64,000 bases of DNA. Source: Saccharina japonica. Its lineage: Eukaryota; Sar; Phaeophyceae; Laminariales; Laminariaceae. A program made the translations under genes and the position numbers. Each line of letters starts with the position of its first letter. The stretch's first letter is position 1. Location: NCBI GenBank assembly GCA_008828725.1, contig MEHQ01003929.1:5825-69824 (forward strand), given 5' to 3'. Below the pieces are notes generated by a model that saw only the letters and a list, made by a program, of their open reading frames with translations, had not been told where the DNA came from and ran no database searches. Of this stretch, positions 24,391-35,498 are shown in pieces.

Positions 24391-24855
24391 CATGCCCACT
24401 CTTTTTGTACTTGAGAATATTTTCACGGGCATACAAACACTCACTCGCATGCCTACAAGGCCGGGACACGGAGGAACATGTCTCGGGGTTTTCACCGACC
24501 AGGCGGACATTGATTACACCAACAGCACGATGCGCCGTGAGGTGTTCGGAGAGTCGCATGAAGGGTGGGCTGCAGCCTGCTATTAACCCGTTCAGAACTG
24601 AATATATTATCCGACTCTAATTCCAACTACTGTAGTTTGTCGCCAAATTCGTGGGACCAGTTCTTAAGGGGACCAGTTCTTAAGGGGGTCCCTTAAGAAC
24701 TGCTCCCACGAATTTGGGGATAAACTACTTGAAATTAGTGGGATATTTTTTTCAGTTCTGGATGGGTTAAGGGGTTAATAAAAACTGATTGTGAGGCGCA
24801 TTTTCTTGCATATACACATGAATGGATGACAGCTCCAGATGAATTGCCAGAGGGA
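24391..24855 (+). repeat. Repeat R1 copy split by a TTAA MITE
   Basis: R1 wording (aaggccgggacacgg; ttttcaccgaccaggc; gcgccgtgaggtg; gaagggtgggctgcagcctg) runs to 24582, then resumes at about 24780 (tgtgaggcgc; gcatatacacatgaatggat). The MITE at 24587-24766 lies in between. Confidence 0.75.
24587..24766. mobile_element. TTAA-flanked fold-back MITE (family C, type 2)
   Basis: Flanked by TTAA on both sides (24583-24586 and 24767-24770). The ends are CCCGTTCAGAACTG and CAGTTCTGGATGGG. The interior contains repeated gaccagttcttaagggg and its inverse. A TTAA target with CCC/GGG ends fits piggyBac-type non-autonomous elements (inference). Confidence 0.75.
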
Positions 24856-24960
24856 GGGGGGGGGGGGGGGATTTGGTGGCATCTGTTTATTGGTGATTGA
24901 CAGCCTCGCAATGAATTGGCTGGCGGGGGGGGTTGGGGGGGGGGGCGGGTCACTTGTTCA
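24856..24960 (+). repeat. G-rich tract
   Basis: Two G runs, near 24856-24870 and 24925-24948, in low-complexity sequence. Confidence 0.8.
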
Positions 24961-25539
24961 TTCTATTCGGTGAGTCTCGTGGGGTATCCCCAACCACACC
25001 CCCATGACTGGTGAGGGGGCCTGCATTGCCGGTAGTTTATAGCAAAAAATCGCAAAAAAAAAAAAACAAAAACTCAATCGTTTCGCGATTCCGATTCCGA
25101 TATCGGTTGGATCGTACCTGGTATTCCATGTACATTATATACGTAAAATATCACCAATGAAAACAACTGAACCCCGACTGCCATTCATCGAGCAGTCGAG
25201 GAGAAGGGGTTCGTCACATGCCAGCCCCATTACTTGTCGCCAAAATTGCAAGGGGGTATGCAGGAAACTCGACGAGTACGAGTACAAGAAGGGCATCTTC
25301 GGCCCAGAAAATAAATTTATTCTGCGTGTCACGGAGAATCATACGAGGTAAATATGTAGGGCCAAATACTTAGTGTTATAGTAAAAATATCGAAATATAT
25401 GCTGTAAATACTGTATATACTGCATATACAATATGCTTTCGTGTACACCGTAGGTTCTATTTCCTACCCCCCGCCCGTAATAGTTGTATGAAACGTACGG
25501 AGGTATGGAGCGACTATCCGCGGCATACTCAGCTTACTG
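24961..25539. other. Unassigned stretch with a decayed MITE A
   Basis: 25355-25485 has decayed MITE A features (gggccaaatacttag; gtgtacaccgtaggttctat; cccgtaatag). Nothing else recognised. Confidence 0.45.
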
Positions 25540-25772
25540 CATTACAATGTAGTATATCTGTGCCGTAATTTTGTGGCCACATATATATGTTGTTCGAGCT
25601 TATATAGAGATATATATATGAATAGAGATATATATATATTAATATATATATTAATATGTAGGATGATGGAGAATCGGTACGAAAACAGGGTGTGCTGGAA
25701 TGTCGACGGGCACATAAAATGTATTCGTCGTCGTATAAAGTAAGAACACCTTGATGTGAACAACACGCATAT
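25540..25772 (-). repeat. Repeat R2 copy with an AT insertion
   Basis: Contains the inverse R2 blocks (ttttgtggccacat; ggagaatcggtacg; ggtgtgctggaatgtcgacg). It is interrupted by an AT-rich palindromic tract at 25598-25660 (tatatatattaatatatata). Confidence 0.65.
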
Positions 25773-26143
25773 TAATATATATATGCGTATATGTGCGAAT
25801 TACTGGTAATACCGGTATATTTTATCAAAATGATACTGGTATATGATACAAGCTCTCGTTTTGATTGGACAAGCATGTCGGGAGGGAGTACGTCCACCCC
25901 TTGACAGTTGACAGGCAACGACTGACTATGCCTTGAACATGCCTTGACTGGCACCAAAACCTACTACGTACATACATGTTGTAGCCCTTTTTAAGGGACC
26001 CCCCGAGAAGGGAAAGCGGTATATAAGGGCCATCAAATTTCTGCCCACCGTATTAGCCCACTATTGATAATAAGGGACCGGTACCAACTTTGAAAAGGGA
26101 CGTCGGTATACAAGGGACCTCCAATGTCGAACGCATATTTATT
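25773..26143. other. Unassigned stretch with a decayed MITE F
   Basis: 25872-25970 resembles MITE family F (catgtcgggaggga; cttgacagttgacagg; gactggcaccaaaacctac). Otherwise nothing recognised. Confidence 0.45.
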
Positions 26144-26312
26144 TATTTATTCCACTATCTTCGCCCTTCCTTCTTCTCTCCTTCCGGGTCGTAACTCAGA
26201 TCCGGGGTCGCAAAGTAGGCTCCTCTCCCTCCTCCCCCACTACGTTTCTTGCCTTACATTTTTATCGCGAGAAGACTTCAGCCTTTTCCTCCCTCATCGA
26301 CTCGCATCGAAT
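26144..26312 (-). mobile_element. SINE body, truncated, minus strand
   Basis: The body reads from the A-rich tail (T-rich on plus) to the gcatcgaattg block and then stops abruptly at a copy of R2. The tRNA-like head is missing. Confidence 0.85.
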
Positions 26313-26415
26313 TGCACTGTGTGTGTTGTCTTCACATTAAACCCGTTCTTTCTACTCAACCACATCAGTACACCCAGTGCCTGTCCTGATTCCTAATGCT
26401 AGAGAGATACAAATT
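26313..26415 (+). repeat. Repeat R2 copy
   Basis: tgtgtgttgtcttcacatta, acccgttctttctac, acacccagtgcctgtcctga and ctagagagata follow the R2 order. Confidence 0.7.
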
Positions 26416-26765
26416 ATGTGGTCACAGACTGTGAAACAGAGAAAAAACAAAACAAAATAAACGCGAATTGATGGGTAAAGCAAGTGAGACGCTAACGTAC
26501 CGGGTACGAGAACACAACGACACGAGCCGAACCAAAAAATAAGAACAAAAAGACAATAAAACGAATTCTGAAATCAAACAGAATACAAATGACACAGGGA
26601 AACAGAAGCGCCCCTACTCGTAAAAGAAACGCACACGTGCCCAAGAGGAACAGATAACTGCTGCACGGGCGAGGCAACACGAAAAAGAGGAAGACACCGG
26701 CATAGACAGGGCGGAAACAAAGGAAGAGGCTCCATTAAAAGGAGCTACGACGTACCGTATAAGCC
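26416..26765. other. Unassigned stretch
   Basis: A-rich on the plus strand, no recognised feature. Confidence 0.4.
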
Positions 26766-27083
26766 GGTCGCCCCGGTGGTCTAACTGGTAGCCACGAAGC
26801 CTGTAGGGCCGGATGTCGAGGGTTCGATTCTCCCCATGGAGGTTTTTATTCTGAGATGACACCGACTGTCGAGAGCGCATATTATAGCGTGGGTAAGCAA
26901 AATTCGACGAAAGTTGACGAGGGAAGAAAGTGCTGAAATCTTCTCGCGATAAAAACCAAGGCAAGAACCGTAGTGGGGGAGGAGGGAGAGGAGCCTACTT
27001 TGTGACCCCGGATCTGAGTTACGACTAGGGAGGGAGAAAGGCGGAAGTGCGAAGATAATGAATGGGATGGAAAAAAAACAAAA
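26766..27083 (+). mobile_element. tRNA-derived SINE, full length (head type 1, best tRNA likeness)
   Basis: The head GGTCGCCCCGGTGGTCTAAC continues as TGGTAGCCACGAAGCC. It contains an A-box-like TGGTCTAACTGG and, about 40 bases on, a B-box GGGTTCGATTCTCC closely matching the tRNA consensus. The linker (gagagcgcatattatagcg), body and A-rich tail follow. This layout, internal pol III promoter, body and A tail, defines a tRNA-derived SINE, which is copied by LINE-encoded enzymes in trans. Confidence 0.93.
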
Positions 27084-27292
27084 TATATATATATATATAT
27101 ATTAATGTAGCTCTTGGCCTTTCAACCTTGATAGGATGGCAGCGCTTGTTTGTTTTGCCTTTGCTTGACATGTCTCCTCTGACACGATTTATGTTTTTTA
27201 TGGGGAGAGAAAATCAGACGAATCTTTACCATAGGAGGTGGGGACTCTCGACAAAATAAAAACCAATAATGACGACGCCAACACCCTCTTAA

Positions 27293-27381
27293 CCCTTTTA
27301 GGACTGCAGTCCCGTTTTCGGGACAAACCAGTCTAATTCTAAGTAATTTGTCCCCAAAACGGGACTCCAGTCCTATAAGGG
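27293..27381. mobile_element. TTAA MITE (family C, type 1), 89 bp, copy 1
   Basis: Perfect TTAA on both sides (27289-27292; 27382-27385). Ends are CCCTTTTAGGACTGCAGTCC and the inverse GGACTCCAGTCCTATAAGGG. A second 89-bp copy at 32269-32357 has the same ends. Confidence 0.85.
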
Positions 27382-27383
27382 TT

Positions 27384-27756
27384 AATGTTCCTTTTAAAAA
27401 AAACAAAAAAAGCACCAGGCGGGATTCCTGGATGATACTTCAAAAAATATATTCTTAGTGTTTACTACTTGACTTTAGTATACCCCCCAACCCCCCCCCC
27501 CGCGCCCCCTCCCTGCGTTTGGGTCTGGAAAGTTGGTAGGTATAGTGAGGTGTCGGATTTAGTTTATTTTCCGTGGACCGATTCATAACAATTTAATACC
27601 GACAGACGCACAGGGGATGCCACAGATGGCACGCACTATCCATTGAACGAAGTGCACTCTTCTTGAGTTCCTACTGCAAGAGAAACCAAGAACGGGTCGA
27701 ATCTACCCGGAGGCTCGGAGCTCGGAAGAAGTCTATATTCTGGACAACGCGCGGGG
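27384..27756. other. Unassigned stretch
   Basis: A C run at 27489-27500 and nothing else recognised. Confidence 0.4.
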
Positions 27757-28035
27757 GGTGTACTTCACTTTCATGCATGGTCTTCTTAGTAGTCGTATGA
27801 CCATAGACCCTCGTATCCCTACAATGCCGGGACGGAGCATTTATGTTTCGGGTTTTCATCGACCAGGCAGACATTGCTAGCACCAAGCGCGAAGCGCCGT
27901 GAGGCGTTGGGCGTGTCGCGTGAAGGGTGAGCTGCATCCTACTAAGAACCGCTTGTGAGACGGGCTTGCATATGGATGACAGCTTCAATGAGTTCATTTC
28001 ATTTCTGGTGTGGCCACTTCCTGAAACATCAATGA
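27757..28035 (+). repeat. Repeat R1, longest copy
   Basis: Carries tcgtatgaccatagaccctc, ccctacaatgccgggacgga, accaggcagacattgctagc, accaagcgcgaagcgccgtg, gaagggtgagctgcatccta and the 3' part gcttgcatatggatgacagc, then ctggtgtggccacttcctga. The consensus is about 280 bp. No coding signature, so class unknown. Confidence 0.8.
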
Positions 28036-28267
28036 ATGGGAGCACTATGTAACTGCCTTGTGGGTGCCCTACCATATACAGGGGGGGGGGGGAAGCCGAG
28101 GGACGAGTCGTTCGTGGAACGATCCCGACGGGATTTTTTTCCTGAAAGACCGGCATTTCTGAACTATGGCACGATGCAGTAGGGGTGGTGGTTGGTGCCT
28201 TTAATGTTAGTATGTTCTCACATGCAAACAAAATGGTATTATGCTGTATTATACGTTGTTAGTATTC

Positions 28268-28300
28268 AATTTGCCTTCCGACAATATGTGCAGGGCATTC
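28268..28300 (+). repeat. R4 fragment, matches the SINE-filled site at 32593
   Basis: tgccttccgacaatatgtgc, then agggcatt. The same words flank the SINE at 32611-32942, so this is an in-window paralogue of that insertion site without the SINE. Confidence 0.65.
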
Positions 28301-28561
28301 ATATACCCCTACCTCCGCCGTGGCATTGCAAATTTCTCCTGCTGCTGTGTGCTGACCTGTGTGTAATGTACATATATGCCCCTCAAGTTTTGGGAGAAAT
28401 CGGCTCAGAAAATCACCCCAGGAAGGGGGGGGGTGTATCCTTTTTCCCCGTTCTATGCTACGGTAGGTTGCGAAACTTATAGATTCATTAGGCCCCCCAC
28501 GCTTCCGCCACCTTCCAAATATACATGTGTGTGTGTGGCGCGTGTCAGTTTAACCCAATGA

Positions 28562-28755
28562 ATTTCGATGCGAGTCCACCAGTGAAGAAAGGGCTGAAGT
28601 GTTTTCTCTCTTCTCGCGATAAAACTGCAAGGCATGCATCGTAGTGGGGGGGGGGGGTTACTTGGTGACCCCGGATCTGAGTTACGGTATACGACTATTA
28701 ATAGGAAGGAGAGAGAAAAGAAGGGCGAACATAAACAAGAGAGGGATGGGATGTC
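28562..28755 (+). mobile_element. SINE body, 5' truncated
   Basis: Body from aatttcgatgcgagtccacc to gagagggatgggatg. It contains a G run near 28646 and the octamer TATTAATA at 28696-28703, inserted in a block that reads gactaggg in most copies. Confidence 0.85.
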
Positions 28756-29093
28756 AGCTATTTATGAGCAGGAGGGTAGAAGAGGTGCATCGTGTCGTTT
28801 GTCGAGGGTGGCCACTTGAGCAGCTCCCCCTATACCTGACCCCAAAACTGATTCCGGACGAAAATAATAATGAAGTAAAGTGCTCGGTGGACAACACAAT
28901 TTCCTAACTATACAATGAACAAACAATATAGCAACTCCTGAGCTGAATGGAAATCCGGCGATTTTTGCCCGGCCATGCAGAAACATTTTCAGACAAGAAA
29001 GTGCTCGTACGTACGTTGAAAAAAACAAAAGGTCCTTCCGTTGCAACAGCACAGAGGTGTTTTGGCTGCTGGTACCTCAGTCGCGTGAGCACT
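28756..29093. other. Unassigned stretch
   Basis: No recognised feature. Confidence 0.4.
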
Positions 29094-29297
29094 TTGTTTT
29101 TTTCTTTTCTTTTGTCCATCCCATTTATTATCTTCGCACTTCCGTCTTTCTCCCTCCCTAGTCCGTAACTCAGATCCGGGGTCACAAAGTAGGCTCCTCT
29201 CCCTCCTCCCCCACTACGTACGGTTCTTGCTTTGCATTTTTATCGCGAGAAAATATTTCAGCACTTTCTTCCCTCGTCAACTCTCGTCGAATTTTGT
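29094..29297 (-). mobile_element. SINE body, minus strand, head missing
   Basis: Tail, body and the ccctcgtcaactctcgtcga block are clear. Past this the sequence diverges (gacccgatctgacccccgag), a phrase that recurs at 38299-38318 outside any SINE. Confidence 0.88.
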
Positions 29298-29399
29298 TGA
29301 CCCGATCTGACCCCCGAGAGGAGCACAGGTACTATACTGCTTGCTGTAGAGGTGGGGGGCGGAGACATGCATGGTGCGCGGCGGAGATAACCACGCCCG

Positions 29400-29570
29400 T
29401 GGGAGTCAACCCCCCTCCCCCTACCGGGTAGTGTGGGGCTTGCGCGAGCTTGCCGTTACTGGGTTTTGTAGTTCGTGTCATGGCATGGCCGTAGTCGTAG
29501 GTTGTATCACATGACCCTAGATAGATAGACCCTCGCATCCCTATGCAATCATTATGCCGGAGACGGGGCG
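29400..29570 (+). repeat. Repeat R1 fragment, diverged
   Basis: catggcatggccgtagtcgt, then tagaccctcgcatcccta and tatgccggagacgg follow the R1 order with small insertions. Confidence 0.6.
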
Positions 29571-29571
29571 A

Positions 29572-29823
29572 AGATGCTGGTCGGGGGTATAGACAGGCCA
29601 AGCAAGGCAAAACGTACGCTGTCAACCAATCAATCAATGATGTGTGTAGGGCCGAGTGCTCCGCACTAAAACCTAGTAGTTTTGGTGTCAGTCAAGGCAT
29701 ATATGATATAATACGTACTTCGAAGTATATGGATTAAAAAAAAAAAAAATGTGAAGGAAAAGTTGCTGTCTGTCAAGGGTCGAAACAACAGTAGTGCTAT
29801 CTCCGGTCTCCGGGCATCTTTGG
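29572..29823. mobile_element. MITE family F copy, interrupted
   Basis: Blocks agggccgagtgctccgcact, aaacctagtag, ggtgtcagtcaaggca and tgtctgtcaagggtcgaaac follow the order at 61572-61733. A stretch with an A13 run lies between them. Confidence 0.55.
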
Positions 29824-29883
29824 GGTAGGATGTGGAGCACGTTGGGTTTTTACCGACCAGTCAACATCGTTGCTTGCACCGAC

Positions 29884-30300
29884 CAAGGGGTGGGGGGGGG
29901 GTTATTCTTGCGTGTGTAACATTTACCGGTCGAACCAGTACGTTTATACATATATATTATTACGTATAGCAATGTATTATACGGCTAAAAATAATAAATA
30001 TCTCGTACTTCGATGATGAAGAGTTCTTGCTACGAAATATGATGTACGAATATTATAATTTACTTCGTATGAGTACGTATAAAATATCGAAATGGCAAGT
30101 GTTCTATTGTACCGAGGTGCTGTATATATATGTATACCAAGTATGTTTACATACCGTATTTAGAAATGTCAATATCATACGCAGCAGGTTAGCGGAGATC
30201 ACAGTCTACGCCCCCTGCTACCCACTGCCACTGTTGCCAGCTGCCAGCTATTCGGGTTATTCTAATAGCGTTGCTCAAACCTCGGGGCAGTCACAGCCAG
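29884..30300. other. Unassigned, AT-rich
   Basis: A G run near 29889, then AT-rich DNA with repeated tacgta words. Nothing recognised. Confidence 0.4.
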
Positions 30301-30307
30301 CGTCACA

Positions 30308-30525
30308 TTTTTTGTTTGTTTTTTTCCATCCCATTTATTATCTTCGCCCTTCCTTTCTCTCTCCTTCCTACGAGTACTGTAGTCATAAGTCAGACCTGGG
30401 GTCACAAAGTAGGCTCCTCTGCCTCCTGCCCCACTACGACTCGTGCCTTGCATTTCGATCGCGTGAATATTTTAGCTTTTTCTTCCCTCGTCGACTCGCA
30501 TCGAACTGTGCCTACCCAGTCACAG
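30308..30525 (-). mobile_element. SINE body, minus strand
   Basis: T-rich tail complement, catcccatttattatcttcg, a changed gtcataagtcagacc block, and gtcgactcgcatcgaactg. The head is missing. Confidence 0.85.
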
Positions 30526-30627
30526 CCAGTGTCACTGCAGATAATTTATTATGCTGTTTGTTGTTTTGTTGTCGTCGCGTTGCTGCTGCTGCTGTTGTTA
30601 TCACAAATAATATATATATATAAATAC

Positions 30628-30718
30628 AAAGGGGCTTCGCCGCCGGCCCAGGCCGTCGGTGAAGCGAAGGAGGAATAAGGCCCGCAATACATCAGGTAGT
30701 TTACGATGCCAAGGGACC
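30628..30718. repeat. Repeat R6 copy with hairpin
   Basis: ggcttcgccgccggcccagg is followed by ccgtcggtgaagc, which can fold into a stem of about 13 pairs. It is followed by ttacgatgccaagggacc, as at 4280. Confidence 0.65.
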
Positions 30719-31920
30719 GTTGAAGAGACCCAGTTTGTATTGTTGATTCCTGACGTAATGAATGATGCAAAAAAGGCCCATAACATCAAAAGAAGTCCCG
30801 TTAAAATATTGTCGATTATTGATCCCTGACGCAATAAATGAGCCCCAATCAAAGGCACACTCTCCAGCAAGAAAACACACAAAGCATCGCAATGAGGCAA
30901 GCAAAGCCAAACCATGGAATAAAATCGACGGACTCTAAAATATGGTATACCCAAGCCACTTTCCCACAACGCACGACAGACAACTAAAGGAGTGACGCGA
31001 AAGAAGCCCAACCCATCCATGTAAGAAAGCACAAAACATCCAAATATAGGGTGTTTTTCCGTGCAACACCATGCAACACCATGCAACACACGCTAGACCA
31101 ACGCCACATCCATCTACGCTCTCGTGTCCGGCAATGGTGCCCAAGAAGCCAAAGCCATGAAAAATCCACGAATGCCACGAATGGAATATTCCACTCAACC
31201 GCTACTACCAAATAAAACGAAAACGATTTCCCGTGCTGCACACGATAGTCAACCGCTTAACAAATCGGGAAATCGACAAAACAATTAAAATATAAAAAGC
31301 GTTTTCCCGTGCAACACACGCCGGACAACCGCCACGAACAGAATATTGTAATGGTATGGGCTAGGAAGGCCGGTAATTACCTCTGCATAGGTAATTGGTC
31401 CGTTTTCGTATAACTTGGATGGCATTCGTATTCGGTATTCGGGGTATTTATAATATCTGTGGGCCATACTTGCCTGTGGGATTAATATAAGCTGCTTCTC
31501 TTCTACGCTTGACTCTACGGAAAGTGAGTAACACCAAGGATGCTTAATAGACAAACCTGCAAGGGGATACTCGGTGTCTCACCCAGTCTTATCACAATAT
31601 ACCACCCCACCGCAATACCGTGGGATAAAACAAAAACAAATTCCCGTGCGACACACGACAGACAACCGCAACATCCATCTACGAAAATCGGCACAACAAT
31701 CAAAATATGAAAAACGTTTACTACCAGTTCAACACACGACGTACAACTGCCATATCCGTCTACGCTCATGTGTCTAAAGTACGGCAGGGATACCCAAGAA
31801 GCATACAAACGTTTTTTTCTCGTGCAACACGCGACAAACAACAGCCACATCCATTTACGATCTCGTGCTTTCGGGAGTTATGCCCAAGAAGCCAAAGCCA
31901 TGGAGAAAAAGGAACATGAC
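30719..31920. repeat. Diverged long-unit tandem repeat
   Basis: The phrases cccgtgcaacac, gacagacaaccgccac, atccatctacg, ctctcgtg and gcccaagaagccaaagccat recur in order at about 31060-31165, 31645-31690, 31730-31800 and 31822-31905, with partial units at 30830-31020 and 31300-31335. Units are 100-180 bases and heavily diverged. Open frames on both strands reuse the same words. I cannot say whether it was ever coding. Confidence 0.7.
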
Positions 31921-32268
31921 ATCCCTCTACAAACCGAAGCGAACATTGAAAAGCTCAACAACAACAACAACACATTAAATGGGCAACATACATACATATA
32001 ATACCTGGTACAAAAAGTCTACGTCTGTAATATATTAAAAATAATAATACCTGTTTACTTGAAAAAATAATAATTGGTATCACTACGTATATACGTAAAG
32101 GGGTACTTCAAAAAATAACCTGGTATAGCGACACAAAAAAATACCCAACATACGAAAACACGAACTCGTAGTCGAACTCGTACATAGCGACACTAAAAAA
32201 AAAAAAAACTACGTAACAACAAGTTGAACGTAAACAACGTACCAACAACAACAGCAACAACAACTTAG
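31921..32268. other. Unassigned, A-rich
   Basis: Short AAC-rich tracts (31960-31972, 32247-32262) and repeated aataataatacctg words. No gene. Confidence 0.4.
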
Positions 32269-32357
32269 CCCTTATAGGACTGGAGTCCCGTTATGGGGAC
32301 AAATTGCTTAGAATTAGAGTTGTTTGTCCACAAAACGGGACTGCAGTCCTGAAAGGG
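32269..32357. mobile_element. TTAA MITE (family C, type 1), 89 bp, copy 2
   Basis: Same length and ends as 27293-27381. Flanks are TTAG on the left and TTAA on the right, so one target copy carries a substitution. It reads in the opposite orientation to copy 1. Confidence 0.83.
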
Positions 32358-32592
32358 TTAAAATGGGCAAAACAAATAACACGACGACAACATCTATCTA
32401 TCAATACAAAATAGATACCCGTACTCATACATTCATATCATACCATCCAGTATATGAACACTGTTTATGATACGCTGCACGCGTATCGTTATGTGCATGT
32501 GTATTAATATTATTACTGATAATATTAATACTTATCATATTATCAACATAATTTGATCATATTTTTAGCTATCTTACTTAATTATACTAATA
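32358..32592. other. Unassigned, AT-rich
   Basis: Contains a palindromic tattaatattattactgata region near 32504. Nothing else. Confidence 0.4.
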
Positions 32593-32610
32593 TTATTTGC
32601 CTTCCGACAT

Positions 32611-32942
32611 TTGTTTTTTTTGTTTTTCCATTCCCATTTATTATCTTCGCACTTCCGTCTCTCCCTCCCTAGTCGTAACTCAGATCCGGGGTCACAAAGT
32701 AGGCTCCTCTCCCTCCTCCCCCACTACGGTTCTTGCCTTCATTTTTATCGCGCAGAGGGTTCAGCCTTCCCAACGCTCGTCGACTTTCATCGAATTTTGC
32801 TAACTCACGCTCTCGCGCTTTCTGCTAGTCAAGATATTTTTTGCGAGAAAAAGTGCCTAAGAGCATGCACTCGGCGGGGCTCGAACTCGCTTTCTTGACG
32901 CTTACAGGCTTCGTGGTTACCTGCTAGCCCACCGGGGCGACC
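32611..32942 (-). mobile_element. tRNA-derived SINE, full length, minus strand
   Basis: Nearly identical to 14852-15188. It is inserted in repeat R4: tgccttccgaca precedes it and gtgcagggcatt follows it, as at 28268-28300 where no SINE is present. Confidence 0.92.
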
Positions 32943-33179
32943 GTGCAGGGCATTATTCGCATTATTCACTCAGAATGAAAAAGCTGACCCGATTAATTAA
33001 TGTCTTCTTCAGGTGATAATATATTAATAGCAGCAAAATTAGTACTCGTACTTGTTAAGTACCATATATATCATATATATCATGCACATACTCGTACTAT
33101 ATACGCATACATATGTAGGGTGGTACCCAATACCATACCTGGTATCAAGTAAATGACTGGTATCGTATATACGTAGAGG

Positions 33180-33565
33180 GGTGCTAAATTTTCATCCCCA
33201 CACAAACTCCATCATAAAAGTGGATGAACATATTAATAAAACTTGGATAGAAAATTTCGGACGGGGGGAAAAGAAATCGAACTTGGATAAAAAACTTCGA
33301 AAGTTCATGAGGCGGGGGGAAAAAAAATCTCATCACTGTAAGAGTCCGGATACGGAGCGGAGCGGTTTCATCCTCACACATTAAATCAATAGAACTTGAA
33401 AAATTTCACCACGGCGGCGGAAAAAAATCTCAACTAGGGCGGGGGGTAGGAATGCGGACCGCGAGGCACGGACGTCGAGAAGTCAGGTTTTCCTGAGATA
33501 TGCAAATGGCCCGAGCGTGGAGAACTGACGATTTACTGAGCTCCATGAATTATAAGAATATGGTA
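33180..33565. repeat. Repeat R5 copy with an upstream internal triplication
   Basis: 33460-33565 matches 4380-4485. Upstream, a phrase of the form aacttggat-aaaaaacttcg with a G run and aaaaaatctca recurs three times (about 33240, 33283, 33392). Confidence 0.65.
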
Positions 33566-33639
33566 TATAAATGGAACGCACCGCCGAAGCTTCAATCCGT
33601 GATCACAGGAAAGGACAGACGCAGGCAGGTTCCATCCAA

Positions 33640-33832
33640 CAACTCAAGGGAGTGGAAGAGTAAGAATACCTCACTCAGTCTCACAGCAGTCTGTGACCAC
33701 AGAATTTGTATATTCCGTATGTATATCGCTAGAGTTAGGAATCAGAACAGACACTGACGACTGAGTGTTGTACTGAATCACTCATCATGTAGTTGGGTAG
33801 AAAGAACGGGTTTAATTTGAACACAACACACT
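33640..33832 (-). repeat. Repeat R2 copy, diverged
   Basis: tctgtgaccacagaat, tagaaagaacgggtttaatt and gaacacaacacac follow the R2 order in reverse orientation. Confidence 0.55.
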
Positions 33833-34494
33833 CACTCCCAGCAGGCATTCATTTCACAGGCATCCGTGACGTCTACTTGTAGTCTTCTTGATCGATTACA
33901 CTACAACATAGTATACAACAACAGCCTCCATCAATTCAGGAACTCTCTGGAGTTGAAGATTTCTTCAGGCATTCATTTTTTACCTTAAAATTTGTTTTTG
34001 ACATTTGCAGTTACACTGCTCGCAGGCCGGGGGTACATCATCAGTAGCACGGGACCATAGTTCCCTTCCCCCGTATCATGTCTGCGTTAATAATCGGGGT
34101 GGAGGACTCGATTTGTTTGCCTGACCGGCGTGAACCCGGCACGGAACACCCCAGCATTATAGGGGCACCAAAATAGCATCAGGGGACGTATACCCCCGAT
34201 TAGCGATGTTGACGTTTCCAGTTTTCTTTTTACCTTCACATAGCGTGTAGAGAGGGGAGCGGAGGGCTCCAGACTATCTGTTTTTGACTGACTGTGATTG
34301 CTTTGCGGACCCTTCGGGTTCCACTTTTATTTCAGTATACCTTTTTTGGGGTAAGTTAGCCTGCGACCACGGGAATCGACCGTGTCAAGTGTTGGATTAG
34401 GACGGATAGATGGAGCTACTGGATAGAGAGACCGGCACGGTTCTTTATGTGAAGACAACAACAACAGCAATTCATTCATTTCAGACACCCGTAC
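33833..34494. other. Unassigned stretch
   Basis: No recognised feature. Confidence 0.4.
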
Positions 34495-34602
34495 GTAGCG
34501 TCTACCTAGTAAATAGGACCTACGATACAAACAAAAACCTATACGAGGTTTCCCTTGTTTTACAAACAATATTTGGTCCTATTGGATATTGTCCTCCGTA
34601 AT
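34495..34602. mobile_element. MITE family A copy, left end decayed
   Basis: ctagtaaataggacctacga, then caatatttggtcctatt and gtcctccgtaa. It is followed directly by a tract of taatattaatattaa. Confidence 0.65.
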
Positions 34603-34894
34603 ATTAATATTAATATATTAATATTAATAGTCGTCTTGTCGTGTATATTAATGATACACTAAACTGTACGTACCGGCCCGCCTCGTATCATAAGTCATAA
34701 GACAGAGCCCCACGAAAATATGTGTGGCGTTGGATTGTTTGTTTTGGCGCACCCTCGCGGCCTTTTAATCCGTGAAAACTAAGATTGTTTTTAGATCTGT
34801 TCTCGTATACACATACATCTGAATCTTATACAGCAGTGAGTGGTGGTTCTGAAGCGCCAGCCTATGTACGTATCGCATGGGCGTATACGGGTCA

Positions 34895-35250
34895 TTTTTG
34901 TTTGTTTGTTTGTTTGTCCACCCCATGTATTATCTTTCGCCCTTCTCTTCTCTATCCCTCTTTTTTAGTCGTAACTCAGATCCGAGGTCACGAAGTAGGC
35001 TCTTTTGCCCCTTCCCCAATACGGTACGAACGTGCCTTGCATTTTTATCGCGAGAAGTTTTTTTTAGCACTTGCTTCCCTCGTCGACTTGCGTCGGATTC
35101 CGCCTACCCACGCCACGAAGGCGCTCTCAGCAATTGGTTCCTTTTTATTTTTTATTAATAAAGTCAAAATCTCACCACGGTGGGATTTGAACCCGGGTAC
35201 CAATGCTAGTAACCTTTAAAGCTTACCACTACGTAGTCTTCCGGGGCACC
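34895..35250 (-). mobile_element. tRNA-derived SINE, full length, minus strand (head type 2)
   Basis: On the minus strand the head reads GGTGCCCCGGAAGACTACGT, then AGTGGTAAGC, and later a good B-box GGGTTCAAATCCC. A linker (gattttgactttatt) leads to the same SINE body as the other copies. A different head on a shared body marks a second subfamily. Confidence 0.9.
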
Positions 35251-35498
35251 GGCTTCCAAATATTTGTTGATTTTTTTTTTTTTTTTTATCCTCCGGCGGA
35301 TGGGTCAAAATAAAGCTTACGCCCTCCACACTTCCACGTATTACTTCGTGTCTTGTGTCAATTCACTCCATGCTCCCTCGGAAGTAATTGTTTTTTGTTC
35401 TGTCCATCCCATCTATTATATTCGCCCTTCCTTTCTCTCTCACTCTTTCGTCGTAACTCAGATCCGGGGTCACTAAGTAGGCTCTTCTCCCCCCCCCC

